A DNA stretch of 12,162 nt. It comes from Bacteroidaceae bacterium. GTDB lineage: Bacteria; Bacteroidota; Bacteroidia; Bacteroidales; Bacteroidaceae. A program made the position numbers and the translations under genes. Where the stretch lies: positions 1 to 12,162 of the forward strand of contig JABUUG010000003.1 in NCBI GenBank assembly GCA_021443285.1, read 5' to 3'. Below the pieces are notes generated by a model. The model did not search any database. It saw only the letters and a list, made by a program, of their open reading frames with translations, and had not been told where the DNA came from. Positions within the stretch are counted from its first letter, which is position 1; the number at the start of each line of letters is the position of its first letter. Below are positions 6,045 through 11,412 of the stretch, piece after piece.

Positions 6045-7196
6045 TTACTCCAGTGCTGCTGACACCTCTTCGGCTACCGTGTCCGCCGTCATACGCGCAT
6101 ACAGGCTCTCCGTCTCGCGGATGGAGGAATGACCCATATACTTGCTGATGACCTCCATGCGCACACCCATGTTCAGGAGTCTTGATGCAGCACCCTTACG
6201 CAGGTCGTGCGTGCATAACCTCTCGGAGTCTTTCAGACCTGCATACATGGCAACGAGCTTGTACCGCTGGTTCAACTGCTGTAAAGACATTTTGGGCAGC
6301 ACATAGCCGTATCTGGATAACACATCGTCCGCTTCCTTGAGGATAGGCACATAGTACTTGACACCAGTCTTCCGTCTGCGCTGCACGAGCATCTTCCGTC
6401 CGTTGATGTCGGTGGTGTCGCGGAAGTCCACACTCATGAGGTCTGCGTAAGCAAGACCCGTGTTGTACTGCACAATCATTATGTCCCTGACGGTGTCAAG
6501 GGCTTTCGGAAGACTCGCAGCGAGGATAAGAGCCATATCCTGCTGTGTCAGCGGTCTGCCCTCCTTGCCTTTCCCTCTCGTGGTCTTGAAGGTGGCGTAT
6601 GGGGACTCCTTGAGAATACCCCTGCGCACAGCCTCATTGACAAACATCTTCATGGTCTTGTGTTTTGACCACACCGTGTTCTGTGAATAGCCCTGCGTTT
6701 TCAGCCATGAGTCGAAACGCATGATGTTCTCCAGAGTTATGTCCGCGAATGTGGGGAAAAAGCCTGACCGCTCTATTATCTTTATTATGCTCGCGTGCGT
6801 GCGCGTGGTGTCGCTGCGCTTTACCTCTCTCTCTGACGACACTATGCCGCAGCAGAAGGCTATAAAGTTCTCCGAGGTCTTACCCTCCATACAGCGTTTC
6901 AGGCTGGCGATGTCAAAGGCGTGTCCGTTGCCGATGCGCTTGTTGTCCCATTCCGTTATCCGGGACAGCAATAACGCTATGCGGTCGTTGTACTGGCGCG
7001 TGAGAACTCCTGTGGTGTCGATGTTCTGTACCTGACACAAAGATGCGTTCCACTGGCTTTTAAGCACCTTGATTGATGTGGACAGATACCACGACTGGCG
7101 GTCATACGTGATGCGTATCTGCACCAGACCACGGATTTTCCTGTTGTCGGCGACCTTCTTGCGGTCAAAGACAACAGCGATGTTAAGGCTTTTCAT
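6045..7196 (-). CDS. Tyrosine recombinase / phage integrase (Bacteroidetes type)
   Basis: 383 aa from the ATG at 7196 (MKSLNIAVVF); an upstream extension is possible but less likely. The N-terminal arm-binding domain spans residues 1-100. The SAM-like core-binding domain spans about 105-205 (FADITLENIMRFDSWLKTQGYSQNTVWSKHKTMKMFVNEAVRRG). The catalytic domain spans about 210-383: beta-hairpin Lys276 (RRRKTG), H330-D-L-R333 box, H356 in GHSS, and nucleophile Tyr366 in ESLYARM. The first catalytic Arg is not in its usual place: the motif reads T-G-L-A249-Y-A-D-L, as in many Bacteroidetes recombinases, including the IntDOT group, which lacks Arg I. It mediates site-specific integration and excision. 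It has its own terminator and likely shares its transcript start region with the attachment-like DNA just upstream. Confidence 0.9.
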   Translation of the reverse strand: MKSLNIAVVFDRKKVADNRKIRGLVQIRITYDRQSWYLSTSIKVLKSQWNASLCQVQNIDTTGVLTRQYNDRIALLLSRITEWDNKRIGNGHAFDIASLKRCMEGKTSENFIAFCCGIVSSEREVKRSDTTRTHASIIKIIERSGFFPTFADITLENIMRFDSWLKTQGYSQNTVWSKHKTMKMFVNEAVRRGILKESPYATFKTTRGKGKEGRPLTQQDMALILAASLPKALDTVRDIMIVQYNTGLAYADLMSVDFRDTTDINGRKMLVQRRRKTGVKYYVPILKEADDVLSRYGYVLPKMSLQQLNQRYKLVAMYAGLKDSERLCTHDLRKGAASRLLNMGVRMEVISKYMGHSSIRETESLYARMTADTVAEEVSAALE

Positions 7197-7210
7197 AAGA
7201 CTTTTGCTTT

Positions 7211-7427
7211 GGTACAACACACGGTACAACCTCGGTACAACAAAATGTCTGTTAAGGTGTATAAAAGTGGGGTAAACGGCGTTTTTACCCCACTAATAAG
7301 TAACTGTTTATCAGATAATTAACTGATTATCAATATGTTACTATGAGCCGATAACGGGACTCGCAGAGGTTTTGTAATACTTTGGTTTATAGTATGTTAT
7401 ATATGTTTTAGAAATTTTAGGTACAAC
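7211..7427. repeat. GGTACAAC direct repeats (candidate integrase arm-type sites)
   Basis: Exact 8-bp copies begin at 7211, 7223, 7234 and 7420, all in the same orientation. The first three are spaced 12 and 11 bp apart, about one helical turn, which suits cooperative protein binding on one DNA face. The fourth is far on the other side of the dyad at 7300-7341. In lambda-type systems, arm sites flank the core in this way. Confidence 0.6.
7262..7294 (-). terminator. Hairpin with leftward T-run between repressor and integrase
   Basis: The stem is a perfect 11-bp match: arms 7266-7276 (AGTGGGGTAAA) and 7284-7294, with loop CGGCGTT. Read leftward it is followed by TTTTAT. It may terminate the repressor transcript, or attenuate read-through into the integrase gene, whose start is 70 nt further on. 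Confidence 0.6.
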
Positions 7428-7435
7428 ATTTAGTG

Positions 7436-7486
7436 TATATTTGGTGCTTGCAGCCAGGGATTTGTTTCTCTGGCTGCATTTATTTT
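7436..7486 (+). terminator. TATATTTG box directly followed by terminator-like hairpin
   Basis: A perfect TAnnTTTG box lies at 7436-7443. Arms TGCAGCCAG (7449-7457) and CTGGCTGCA (7470-7478) form a 9-bp stem with a 12-nt loop, followed by TTTATTTT (7479-7486), a rightward terminator layout. If both work, the transcript would be only about 35-40 nt. The hairpin ends 14 nt before the repressor's stop codon. No clear -33 element was seen. Confidence 0.5.
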
Positions 7487-7499
7487 CTGCCCAGCGGTA

Positions 7500-7844
7500 T
7501 TATACGGCATCTTCTTTTTTACCGTTCTTTAATCGCTCGTTCTCTCTTTTCAGCCTATGTATTTCTCTGCTTTGCTCAATGATTATCTCATCCCTTTCTT
7601 TTATCTGTTCAGACCCACTCATAGGGACGATGTTGGACAATAGCATTTCTCCCTTACCCCTCAACAGCCATTCTGCGGAAAGGTCAGGATTGTCCTTCAG
7701 GAGAAATTCGACAGTCTCAATTTTAATTGAACCGTTCTTCTCGTTTCTCCACGAAAAACGGGAAATGCCATACTTTTCACAGAAAGTACCTTCTGTTACA
7801 TAAACAGATTTTATCAATGTTTTGATGCGTACAGATATATTCAT
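7500..7844 (-). CDS. Phage repressor-like HTH protein with C-terminal coiled coil
   Basis: 114 aa from the ATG at 7844; a TTG start at 7865 would run through operator O1 and is less likely. Residues about 5-50 form a helix-turn-helix region (VRIKTLIKSVYVTEGTFCEKYGISRFSWRNEKNGSIKIETVEFLL). The segment LSAEWLLRGKGEML (55-68) is common in Bacteroidetes phage repressors. Residues about 80-110 are heptad-like and highly charged (IKERDEIIIEQSREIHRLKRENERLKNGKK), so a coiled coil probably drives dimerisation. The S24 peptidase domain of LexA/CI-type repressors is absent, so RecA-driven self-cleavage is not expected; induction would need another trigger. The gene faces away from the early operon, with three operator-like dyads in between, as in a lysogeny switch. 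Confidence 0.75.
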   Translation of the reverse strand: MNISVRIKTLIKSVYVTEGTFCEKYGISRFSWRNEKNGSIKIETVEFLLKDNPDLSAEWLLRGKGEMLLSNIVPMSGSEQIKERDEIIIEQSREIHRLKRENERLKNGKKEDAV

Positions 7845-7846
7845 AA

Positions 7847-7864
7847 TGTGTCGGTTTTGGCACA
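7847..7864. promoter_or_regulatory. Operator-like dyad O1
   Basis: TGTGTCGGTTTTGGCACA starts 3 bp upstream of the repressor's ATG. It shares the layout TGTG-N10-CACA with O2 and the GTTTTGGCACA half with O3. Its position at the repressor start suggests repressor autoregulation. Confidence 0.65.
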
Positions 7865-7888
7865 ATTAGATTTGACAAATGTCATATA

Positions 7889-7906
7889 TGTGCCGAACTT
7901 AGCACA
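7889..7906. promoter_or_regulatory. Operator-like dyad O2
   Basis: TGTGCCGAACTTAGCACA has perfect 5-bp arms TGTGC/GCACA with an 8-bp centre. It is centred 42 bp from O1 and 33 bp from O3, roughly four and three helical turns. Confidence 0.65.
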
Positions 7907-7921
7907 TTTTATTTATAATAA

Positions 7922-7939
7922 ATTGCCAGTTTTGGCACA
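7922..7939. promoter_or_regulatory. Operator-like dyad O3 inside the rightward promoter
   Basis: ATTGCCAGTTTTGGCACA has arms TGCCA/TGGCA. It lies between the presumed -33 element and the -7 box of the rightward promoter, so bound repressor would block RNA polymerase. Confidence 0.65.
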
Positions 7940-7953
7940 TCTTTATACCTTTG
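7922..7953 (+). promoter_or_regulatory. Rightward early promoter (PR-like), Bacteroidetes type
   Basis: TACCTTTG at 7946-7953 matches the -7 consensus TAnnTTTG. ATTG at 7922-7925 lies 20 bp upstream, a fitting place for the -33 element. Transcription would start near 7958-7960 and give a 5' leader of about 135 nt before the first early gene. Operator O3 overlaps the spacer. Confidence 0.65.
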
Positions 7954-7993
7954 CACTCGGAAATAAGTCAAAAGGTACTTGGCAAAGACCACA

Positions 7994-8064
7994 GGAAAGG
8001 CTGGCAGACATTTTCGCCTACCCCTACATATCGTCTTTCATTGGCAAATGTAGTCAGTCTTTCC
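7994..8064 (+). ncRNA. Structured 5' leader of the early operon
   Basis: Three nested stems can form in the leader: 7994-8003 with 8055-8064 (10 bp, one G-U), 8008-8013 with 8046-8051 (6 bp), and 8016-8018 with 8043-8045 (3 bp), closing a 24-nt loop. The whole element sits between the promoter and the first start codon (8093) and has no U-run after it, so it is not a simple terminator. It may control translation, RNA stability, or transcription elongation (an antitermination-site analogue). Confidence 0.5.
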
Positions 8065-8092
8065 ACATTTCCAAATTTATTATAAAGAAAAT

Positions 8093-8347
8093 ATGAGCAG
8101 AATAGCAGAAGGTCAAAAGTCAATATCAGAATTGCAATTTTGGGATAGCACTTTTATAGAGTGCGACAGCGAGACGGACTTGCAGCTCATGCGCATAGCG
8201 TTGTCAAAAATGGGCAAGTTGGACTATTGCTCATACAGGTCGCGCAGAGAGCCGAAGGGTTCATTAATAATAAAAGTAACCAAAGAAAAACTACAATGCG
8301 ATGTTGAGTCAAACAGACATACAGGCGATAGCCCTCGCGGTTGCTGA
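8093..8347 (+). CDS. Small early protein, 84 aa, unrecognised
   Basis: No family recognised. It starts at ATG 8093 after an A-rich stretch and is the first gene behind the rightward promoter. The sequence is basic overall in its C-terminal half (DYCSYRSRREPKGSLIIKVTKEKLQ). Residues 13-40 resemble a short helix-strand fold (SELQFWDSTFIECDSETDLQLMRIALSKMG). It overlaps the next gene by 47 nt, which is long; the last 15 residues may therefore be constrained mainly by the other frame. By position it could be a Cro-like or anti-repressor function, but no HTH is evident. Confidence is limited by its small size. Confidence 0.55.
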   Translation: MSRIAEGQKSISELQFWDSTFIECDSETDLQLMRIALSKMGKLDYCSYRSRREPKGSLIIKVTKEKLQCDVESNRHTGDSPRGC

Positions 8348-8537
8348 CATACTCACGGCGCGTGGAATTATACCTGACACCACAGTCGGTGTGGGCGAGG
8401 CGGCAGAGATACTGGAGCGCGGCAGGGAATGGATAAGGCGCAACGATGACTGGCTGCCACACACAGGCACAGGAAAGGGAAAGCGGTATGACAGGGCAAC
8501 ACTTATAAAAATCAAGAATAACGGATATACACTATGA
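8301..8537 (+). CDS. Small helix-turn-helix protein, excisionase/Cro-like
   Basis: 78 aa. After an N-terminal helix (MLSQTDIQAIALAVADILTARG), residues about 29-70 read V-GVGEAAEILERGREWIRRNDDWLPHTGTGKGKRYDRATLIKI. This is the pattern of MerR/Xis-type winged helix domains found in excisionases and phage regulators: helix-turn-helix, then a basic G-K-G-K-R wing, then an 'RATLIKI' helix. A role as recombination directionality factor or early regulator fits its position just right of the repressor. It overlaps the previous gene by 47 nt and the next one by four (ATGA). Confidence 0.65.
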   Translation: MLSQTDIQAIALAVADILTARGIIPDTTVGVGEAAEILERGREWIRRNDDWLPHTGTGKGKRYDRATLIKIKNNGYTL

Positions 8538-8839
8538 GTAACACTTACAAGATTAATCGCAAGCAGTATGATGCGATAGAGAAGGTTCTGCGCGAGGTAG
8601 AGCAGGACAGCACCTTTGATATAGACCTCGACATCGACGATTATGTGTCGGCAAACATTGTCGGCAGCCTGTATGTCAGCGGAAGTTTTGACAGGGATAC
8701 ACACTATTTCGTTGAGACGGGCAGAATGGCAGACCTCGAAATAACCATAACCATTTTTGATGAGGATTGCAGTACAGGACAGTACAAGTTGGACACAGAG
8801 CAGGAGAGGAAACTCCTGAAGGTACTGGAACAGTCATAA
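8534..8839 (+). CDS. Acidic small early protein, 101 aa, unrecognised
   Basis: No family recognised. It is strongly acidic, with repeats of Asp/Glu (DSTFDIDLDIDDYV, ITIFDEDCSTG). The layout is an N-terminal helix (residues 8-24), alternating strands in the middle and a C-terminal helix (TEQERKLLKVLEQS). Its start overlaps the preceding gene (ATGA), so it is co-translated with the HTH protein. A highly acidic small phage protein may be a DNA mimic or protein inhibitor, but this is speculation. It is the last gene before the structured non-coding region. Confidence 0.6.
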   Translation: MSNTYKINRKQYDAIEKVLREVEQDSTFDIDLDIDDYVSANIVGSLYVSGSFDRDTHYFVETGRMADLEITITIFDEDCSTGQYKLDTEQERKLLKVLEQS

Positions 8840-8844
8840 TTATG

Positions 8845-9104
8845 GCAGGGTGTCCGCGATGGGCGGCACGATGGTTCGACCCCATAGCACCCACTACTGG
8901 CAGTGCGCCGACACTGTACTTAACAAGAGGCAACGCCTCACTCGGCTCCGAAAGGGCGCATCGACATAGCCCAAGTACGAAGTAAATGACGCAAGCAATG
9001 GGATAGACTTGTCTCCCACAGCAGTCAGACGAAGAAGTTCGGAACAAGATTGGTTTACGGCGGCTTGTTTCTCTTCGGAGTTGCAAGCCGCCCTTTTTCG
9101 TCTG
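8845..9104 (+). ncRNA. Candidate structured RNA, part 1, ending in terminator
   Basis: No convincing protein frame. Seen in order: outer arms GGGTG (8848-8852)/CACCC (8888-8892) around a tRNA T-arm-like ATGG-TTCGACC-CCAT (8871-8885); hairpin CAGTG/CACTG (8901-8916); helix GTACTT/AAGTAC (8916-8921, 8973-8978) enclosing hairpins GAGGC/GCCTC (8927-8939) and GGGC/GCCC (8954-8972); then an 8-bp helix CAGACGAA/TTCGTCTG (9026-9033, 9097-9104) closing over a terminator. The density of stems and the lack of a coding frame support an RNA. Whether it is one independent transcript or a long leader of the recombination operon is unknown. No family was recognised. Confidence 0.45.
9059..9098 (+). terminator. 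Rho-independent terminator-like hairpin
   Basis: Arms GGCGGCTTG (9059-9067) and CAAGCCGCC (9084-9092) form a perfect 9-bp GC-rich stem with a 16-nt loop, followed by CTTTTT (9093-9098). The U-run also takes part in the outer helix 9026-9033/9097-9104, so an alternative fold is possible. Confidence 0.7.
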
Positions 9105-9108
9105 AACA

Positions 9109-9322
9109 GGCTCTTATGGTAGAGGGCAGAAATGTCCTTTGGTGTTCGATTCATCAGAGAAGCCACTAACACAAGCACTTGGAACATTCACTCTTTCTTA
9201 TTTGAAGCATTATGGCTGCGGTATGCGAATATAGCAGCAAGTCTTGAAAAAGGCTACTCATAGTAATTGTTTTAGAGTTAATCCTTGACCGCAGTTCGTG
9301 AGAATAGCGGTCTTTTTATTTT
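9109..9322 (+). ncRNA. Candidate structured RNA, part 2, with tRNA-like fold and GAAA loops
   Basis: GGCT (9109-9112) and AGCC (9161-9164) close a junction. It holds an 8-bp hairpin with GAAA tetraloop (9121-9140) and a T-arm-like hairpin GGTG-TTCGATT-CATC (9141-9155). Further on are GCTGC/GCAGC (9215-9238) and a 6-bp stem with another GAAA loop (9240-9255). The part ends in a terminator at 9287-9322. The TTCGATT loop and the upstream TATGGT resemble tRNA T- and D-loops, but there is no seven-base anticodon loop, so it is not a functional tRNA. The GNRA loops suggest tertiary contacts, as in larger ornate RNAs. Confidence 0.45.
9287..9322 (+). terminator. Rho-independent terminator upstream of the recombination operon
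   Basis: Arms GACCGC (9287-9292) and GCGGTC (9307-9312) with a 14-nt loop are followed by TTTTTATTTT (9313-9322). It lies 25 nt before the Rad52-like start codon. Transcription must therefore either read through by antitermination or restart; no clear TAnnTTTG box was found in the short gap. Confidence 0.75.
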
Positions 9323-9346
9323 GACACAACCAACAAATAATAATAT

Positions 9347-10030
9347 ATGAAGAAACTATCATTCCGCACACTAACCGCAGATGAGGTTGAGTGTCGTATC
9401 GGGACGTACAAAGAGGGCAAGGGAATGAGCCTGTTGCTCTACAAAGACGCAAGAGTGGACCAGCGTCTATTAGACGAGGTCGTAGGTCCTTATAATTGGA
9501 AGAACAGTTATGAGGTAGTGAAGAATGTGCTGCACTGCACCGTATCTATTTATGACTCCGAAAAGAACGAATGGATAAGCAAGCAGAACTGCGGCACAGA
9601 GAGTTTTACGGAGGCGCAAAAGGGCGAAGCGTCTGATGCGTTCAAGAGAGCGTGCTTTAACTGGGGTATTGGACGTGAGTTATACGACTCGCCTTTCATC
9701 TGGATTAGGGAAAGCAATACCGAAACAAAGTACACCAAGTATAAGGTTACGGAATTGGAATACGATGCAGACCGAAAGCCGAAGGCTGTAACAATCATCA
9801 ATGTAAGCACAGGGCAGGTCGTTTACCAGTACAAGGCATCCGTAAAGAAGTCAAAGCCTGTTGCAGAGCCTGAGAACACCAACGAACAGTCCGCAGACTG
9901 GCGTGCGATGCTTGCGGCAGCGAATGACAGGGCGGCTGCGATAAAGGTATGGCAGTCATTCCCGCACCTCCAGAAGGACAAGACATTCTGCGAAGCATTC
10001 TCAATCAAGAAGAAACAACTCGGACTATAA
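9347..10030 (+). CDS. Rad52-like single-strand annealing protein (phage recombinase)
   Basis: 227 aa. Residues about 10-120 carry the Rad52/Rad22 superfamily pattern used by phage Sak-type proteins: 'YKDARVDQRLLDEVVGPYNWKNSYEVV' (32-58), 'VSIYDSEKNEWISKQNCGTES' (66-86) and the signature 'KGEASDAFKRACFNWGIGRELY' (92-113). A Lys/Pro-rich linker (165-182) separates a short helical C-terminal region (184-227). These proteins anneal complementary single strands and work with a processive exonuclease. The exonuclease gene follows after 2 nt, giving a classic phage two-component recombination pair. The start follows an AT-rich stretch (AATAATAATAT) without a Shine-Dalgarno signal, as usual in Bacteroidetes. 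Length is normal for the phage family. Confidence 0.88.
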   Translation: MKKLSFRTLTADEVECRIGTYKEGKGMSLLLYKDARVDQRLLDEVVGPYNWKNSYEVVKNVLHCTVSIYDSEKNEWISKQNCGTESFTEAQKGEASDAFKRACFNWGIGRELYDSPFIWIRESNTETKYTKYKVTELEYDADRKPKAVTIINVSTGQVVYQYKASVKKSKPVAEPENTNEQSADWRAMLAAANDRAAAIKVWQSFPHLQKDKTFCEAFSIKKKQLGL

Positions 10031-10032
10031 CT

Positions 10033-10968
10033 ATGGAAATACTTACACTTACACAATCAGAGGTGGTGTTCGAGCAGCTCGGACACACCTATACGCTGCA
10101 CGGGAAACAGTTGCAGGGCGTTACAGGCATCGTATCTTGGTTCTTCCCCAAGACATACAACAACATACCCGAAGCGGTGCTGCACAGGGCGGCAGAGCGC
10201 GGCTCTGCGATACACGCGGCGATAGAAATGTACGAGTCCTTTGACATCAATATGGGCGAGTTCAGCGAACTGGACGACTACAAGGAACTGAAGGCGGTAC
10301 ACAAGTTTGATGTAGCCTTTACGGAGCATCTTGTGAGCGACAACGAGAATATCGCCTCAAGCATAGACATCGTCATGAGGGACGCGGAGATTTGCGATGT
10401 GAAGACCACGTCAAGCCTTCATCTTGACAATGTGCGCTTGCAGTTGTCTATCTACGCCTATCTGTTGGAGTTGAACAACGAGCATATCAAAGTGCCGCGT
10501 CTCTCCGTTATATGGCTTCCCAAGCGCATCTACGGCAATGCGGCGTACAAGACCGTCGAGCGCATACCATCAGAGGTGTGCGCGGACATTATCAGGGAAT
10601 ACCTCAACGGCGGCAGTCCAGACAAGTTCTATCATCTGTTCCCTGATTTCACACCAGAGGATAAAGACGGGCAGGGCAAGGACGATAACCTGATAGACGA
10701 TGACACACTGGAGACGGTGACGGAAACGCTGCGCGAGTACAAGCGTATCAAGGCGCAGTATGACGCGGTACAGAAAGATGTGCGCGACATTATGACCGCC
10801 AACAGCCGCAACGCATACGAGTGCGATTTCTTCAAGGTCTCACTCTCAAAGGACACAGAGGTGGTATCGTTTGATGAGGCGAGGTTCAAGGGCGAGAATC
10901 CCGAATTATGGGCAAAATACACCAAGACATCTGTCCGCAAGGGCGGTTGTCGCATAACACTTAAATAA
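10033..10968 (+). CDS. PD-(D/E)XK family nuclease, probable phage recombination exonuclease
   Basis: 311 aa from ATG 10033. The N-terminal part has HTYTLHGKQLQGVTGIVSWFFP and a helix RGSAIH61AAIE. The catalytic strands are ASSID112IVMRDAEICD122VK124TT, the RecB-type PD-(D/E)XK pattern with Asp112, Asp122 and Lys124. A following Q137LSIY141 fits the QxxxY motif of RecB/Cas4-like nucleases. Residues about 205-311 (acidic linker, then KRIKAQYDAVQKDVRDIMTA) form a helical extension. The inferred role is resection of DNA ends to make the 3' strands loaded by the Rad52-like protein encoded just upstream. An upstream in-frame extension to 9949 overlaps that gene and is rejected. Confidence 0.85.
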   Translation: MEILTLTQSEVVFEQLGHTYTLHGKQLQGVTGIVSWFFPKTYNNIPEAVLHRAAERGSAIHAAIEMYESFDINMGEFSELDDYKELKAVHKFDVAFTEHLVSDNENIASSIDIVMRDAEICDVKTTSSLHLDNVRLQLSIYAYLLELNNEHIKVPRLSVIWLPKRIYGNAAYKTVERIPSEVCADIIREYLNGGSPDKFYHLFPDFTPEDKDGQGKDDNLIDDDTLETVTETLREYKRIKAQYDAVQKDVRDIMTANSRNAYECDFFKVSLSKDTEVVSFDEARFKGENPELWAKYTKTSVRKGGCRITLK

Positions 10969-10969
10969 T

Positions 10970-11335
10970 ATGGAAGTACAAGCAAGAATTTTGAATTTCT
11001 TTGATGTCAAGACTGGCAAGACAAAGGATGGTAGTGAATGGAAGTCTGTCGATTTCCTTGCAGAGACAATGGAACGGTATCCCAAGAAGATTCTGTTCGC
11101 TCTATTCGGAAAAGATAAGGTGGAGAATCTTCTGAAAGATGTCCATGCTGGCGATGATGTTACAGTTAGTTTTGATGTGAAGGCTCGCGAGTATAAAGGC
11201 AGATGGTATAATGAGGTCAATGCGTGGCGTGTCTTCAAGCCGCAAAGCGGTGGTACACAGCAACCAGTACAGCAGCAGTCGGCAGATGACTCAGACCCTT
11301 TTGCAGGGGATGACGATGGCAAACAGCCGTTTTAG
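10970..11335 (+). CDS. DUF3127-like OB-fold single-strand DNA-binding protein
   Basis: 121 aa. Residues 1-90 match the DUF3127 layout seen in Bacteroidetes phages: MEVQARILNFFDVKTGKTKDGSEWKSVDFL, then YPKKILFALFGKDKVENL, then GDDVTVSFDVKAREYKGRWYNEVNAWRV. This is an OB-fold-like beta pattern with aromatic residues suited to ssDNA stacking. A Gln/Ser-rich linker leads to an acidic tip DDDGKQPF, which resembles the partner-binding tail of bacterial SSB (DDDIPF). It begins 1 nt after the nuclease stop and is clearly in the same operon. The likely role is to coat ssDNA made by the nuclease. Family recognition is by memory of the domain. Confidence 0.8.
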   Translation: MEVQARILNFFDVKTGKTKDGSEWKSVDFLAETMERYPKKILFALFGKDKVENLLKDVHAGDDVTVSFDVKAREYKGRWYNEVNAWRVFKPQSGGTQQPVQQQSADDSDPFAGDDDGKQPF

Positions 11336-11371
11336 ACAGTACGATAGGTTTAGGTTATTATGTTTTTTTTG

Positions 11372-11412
11372 CAGGTCTCGGAGGTTTTTGCTTCGAGACC
11401 TGATTTGTTTTC
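11372..11412 (+). terminator. Attenuator or terminator hairpin between SSB-like and NinB-like genes
   Basis: Arms CAGGTCTCG (11372-11380) and CGAGACCTG (11394-11402) form a perfect 9-bp stem with a 13-nt loop. ATTTGTTTT follows, a moderate U-rich tail. A T-run (11361-11370) precedes it. It lies in a 92-nt gap, the longest inside the right-hand module, and may lower expression of the downstream replication genes. Confidence 0.6.

Larger units (their letters stand above)
7197..7499. other. Non-coding attachment-site-like region between integrase and repressor
   Basis: About 300 nt with no gene. It holds four GGTACAAC direct repeats (three close to the integrase, one about 180 bp away), a hairpin at 7266-7294, a dyad-rich AT region at 7300-7341 and a hairpin at 7449-7478. 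Inverted arms ATCAG (7310-7314) and CTGAT (7323-7327) are separated by 8 bp, and GTAAC (7300-7304) and GTTAC (7337-7341) lie outside them. Such nested dyads flanked by distant direct repeats are the pattern of a tyrosine-recombinase att site (core plus arm sites). The exact crossover cannot be placed without the host junctions. Confidence 0.5.

Noticed and set aside
7848..8096. An 82-aa plus-strand frame across the control region
   Set aside because: It spans the operators, the promoter and the structured leader; the peptide shows no conserved pattern.
8845..8895. A second tRNA gene
   Set aside because: It has a T-arm-like hairpin and partial acceptor pairing but only about 48 nt in total, with no anticodon arm.
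8841..8985. A 48-aa plus-strand frame beginning MAGCPRW
   Set aside because: It coincides with strong RNA-like stems, has no family pattern and no neighbour coupling.
9105..9172. A tRNA gene
   Set aside because: T-loop and D-loop-like motifs are present, but the anticodon arm is replaced by a GAAA-capped 8-bp stem and the acceptor stem has only about four good pairs.
8676..9187. Minus-strand frames over the structured region
   Set aside because: They run antisense through real genes and terminators, are Cys/Ser/Arg-rich and resemble no known protein.
9949..10032. N-terminal extension of the PD-(D/E)XK nuclease
   Set aside because: It overlaps the Rad52-like gene end, and the ATG 2 nt after that stop gives the family's normal N-terminus.
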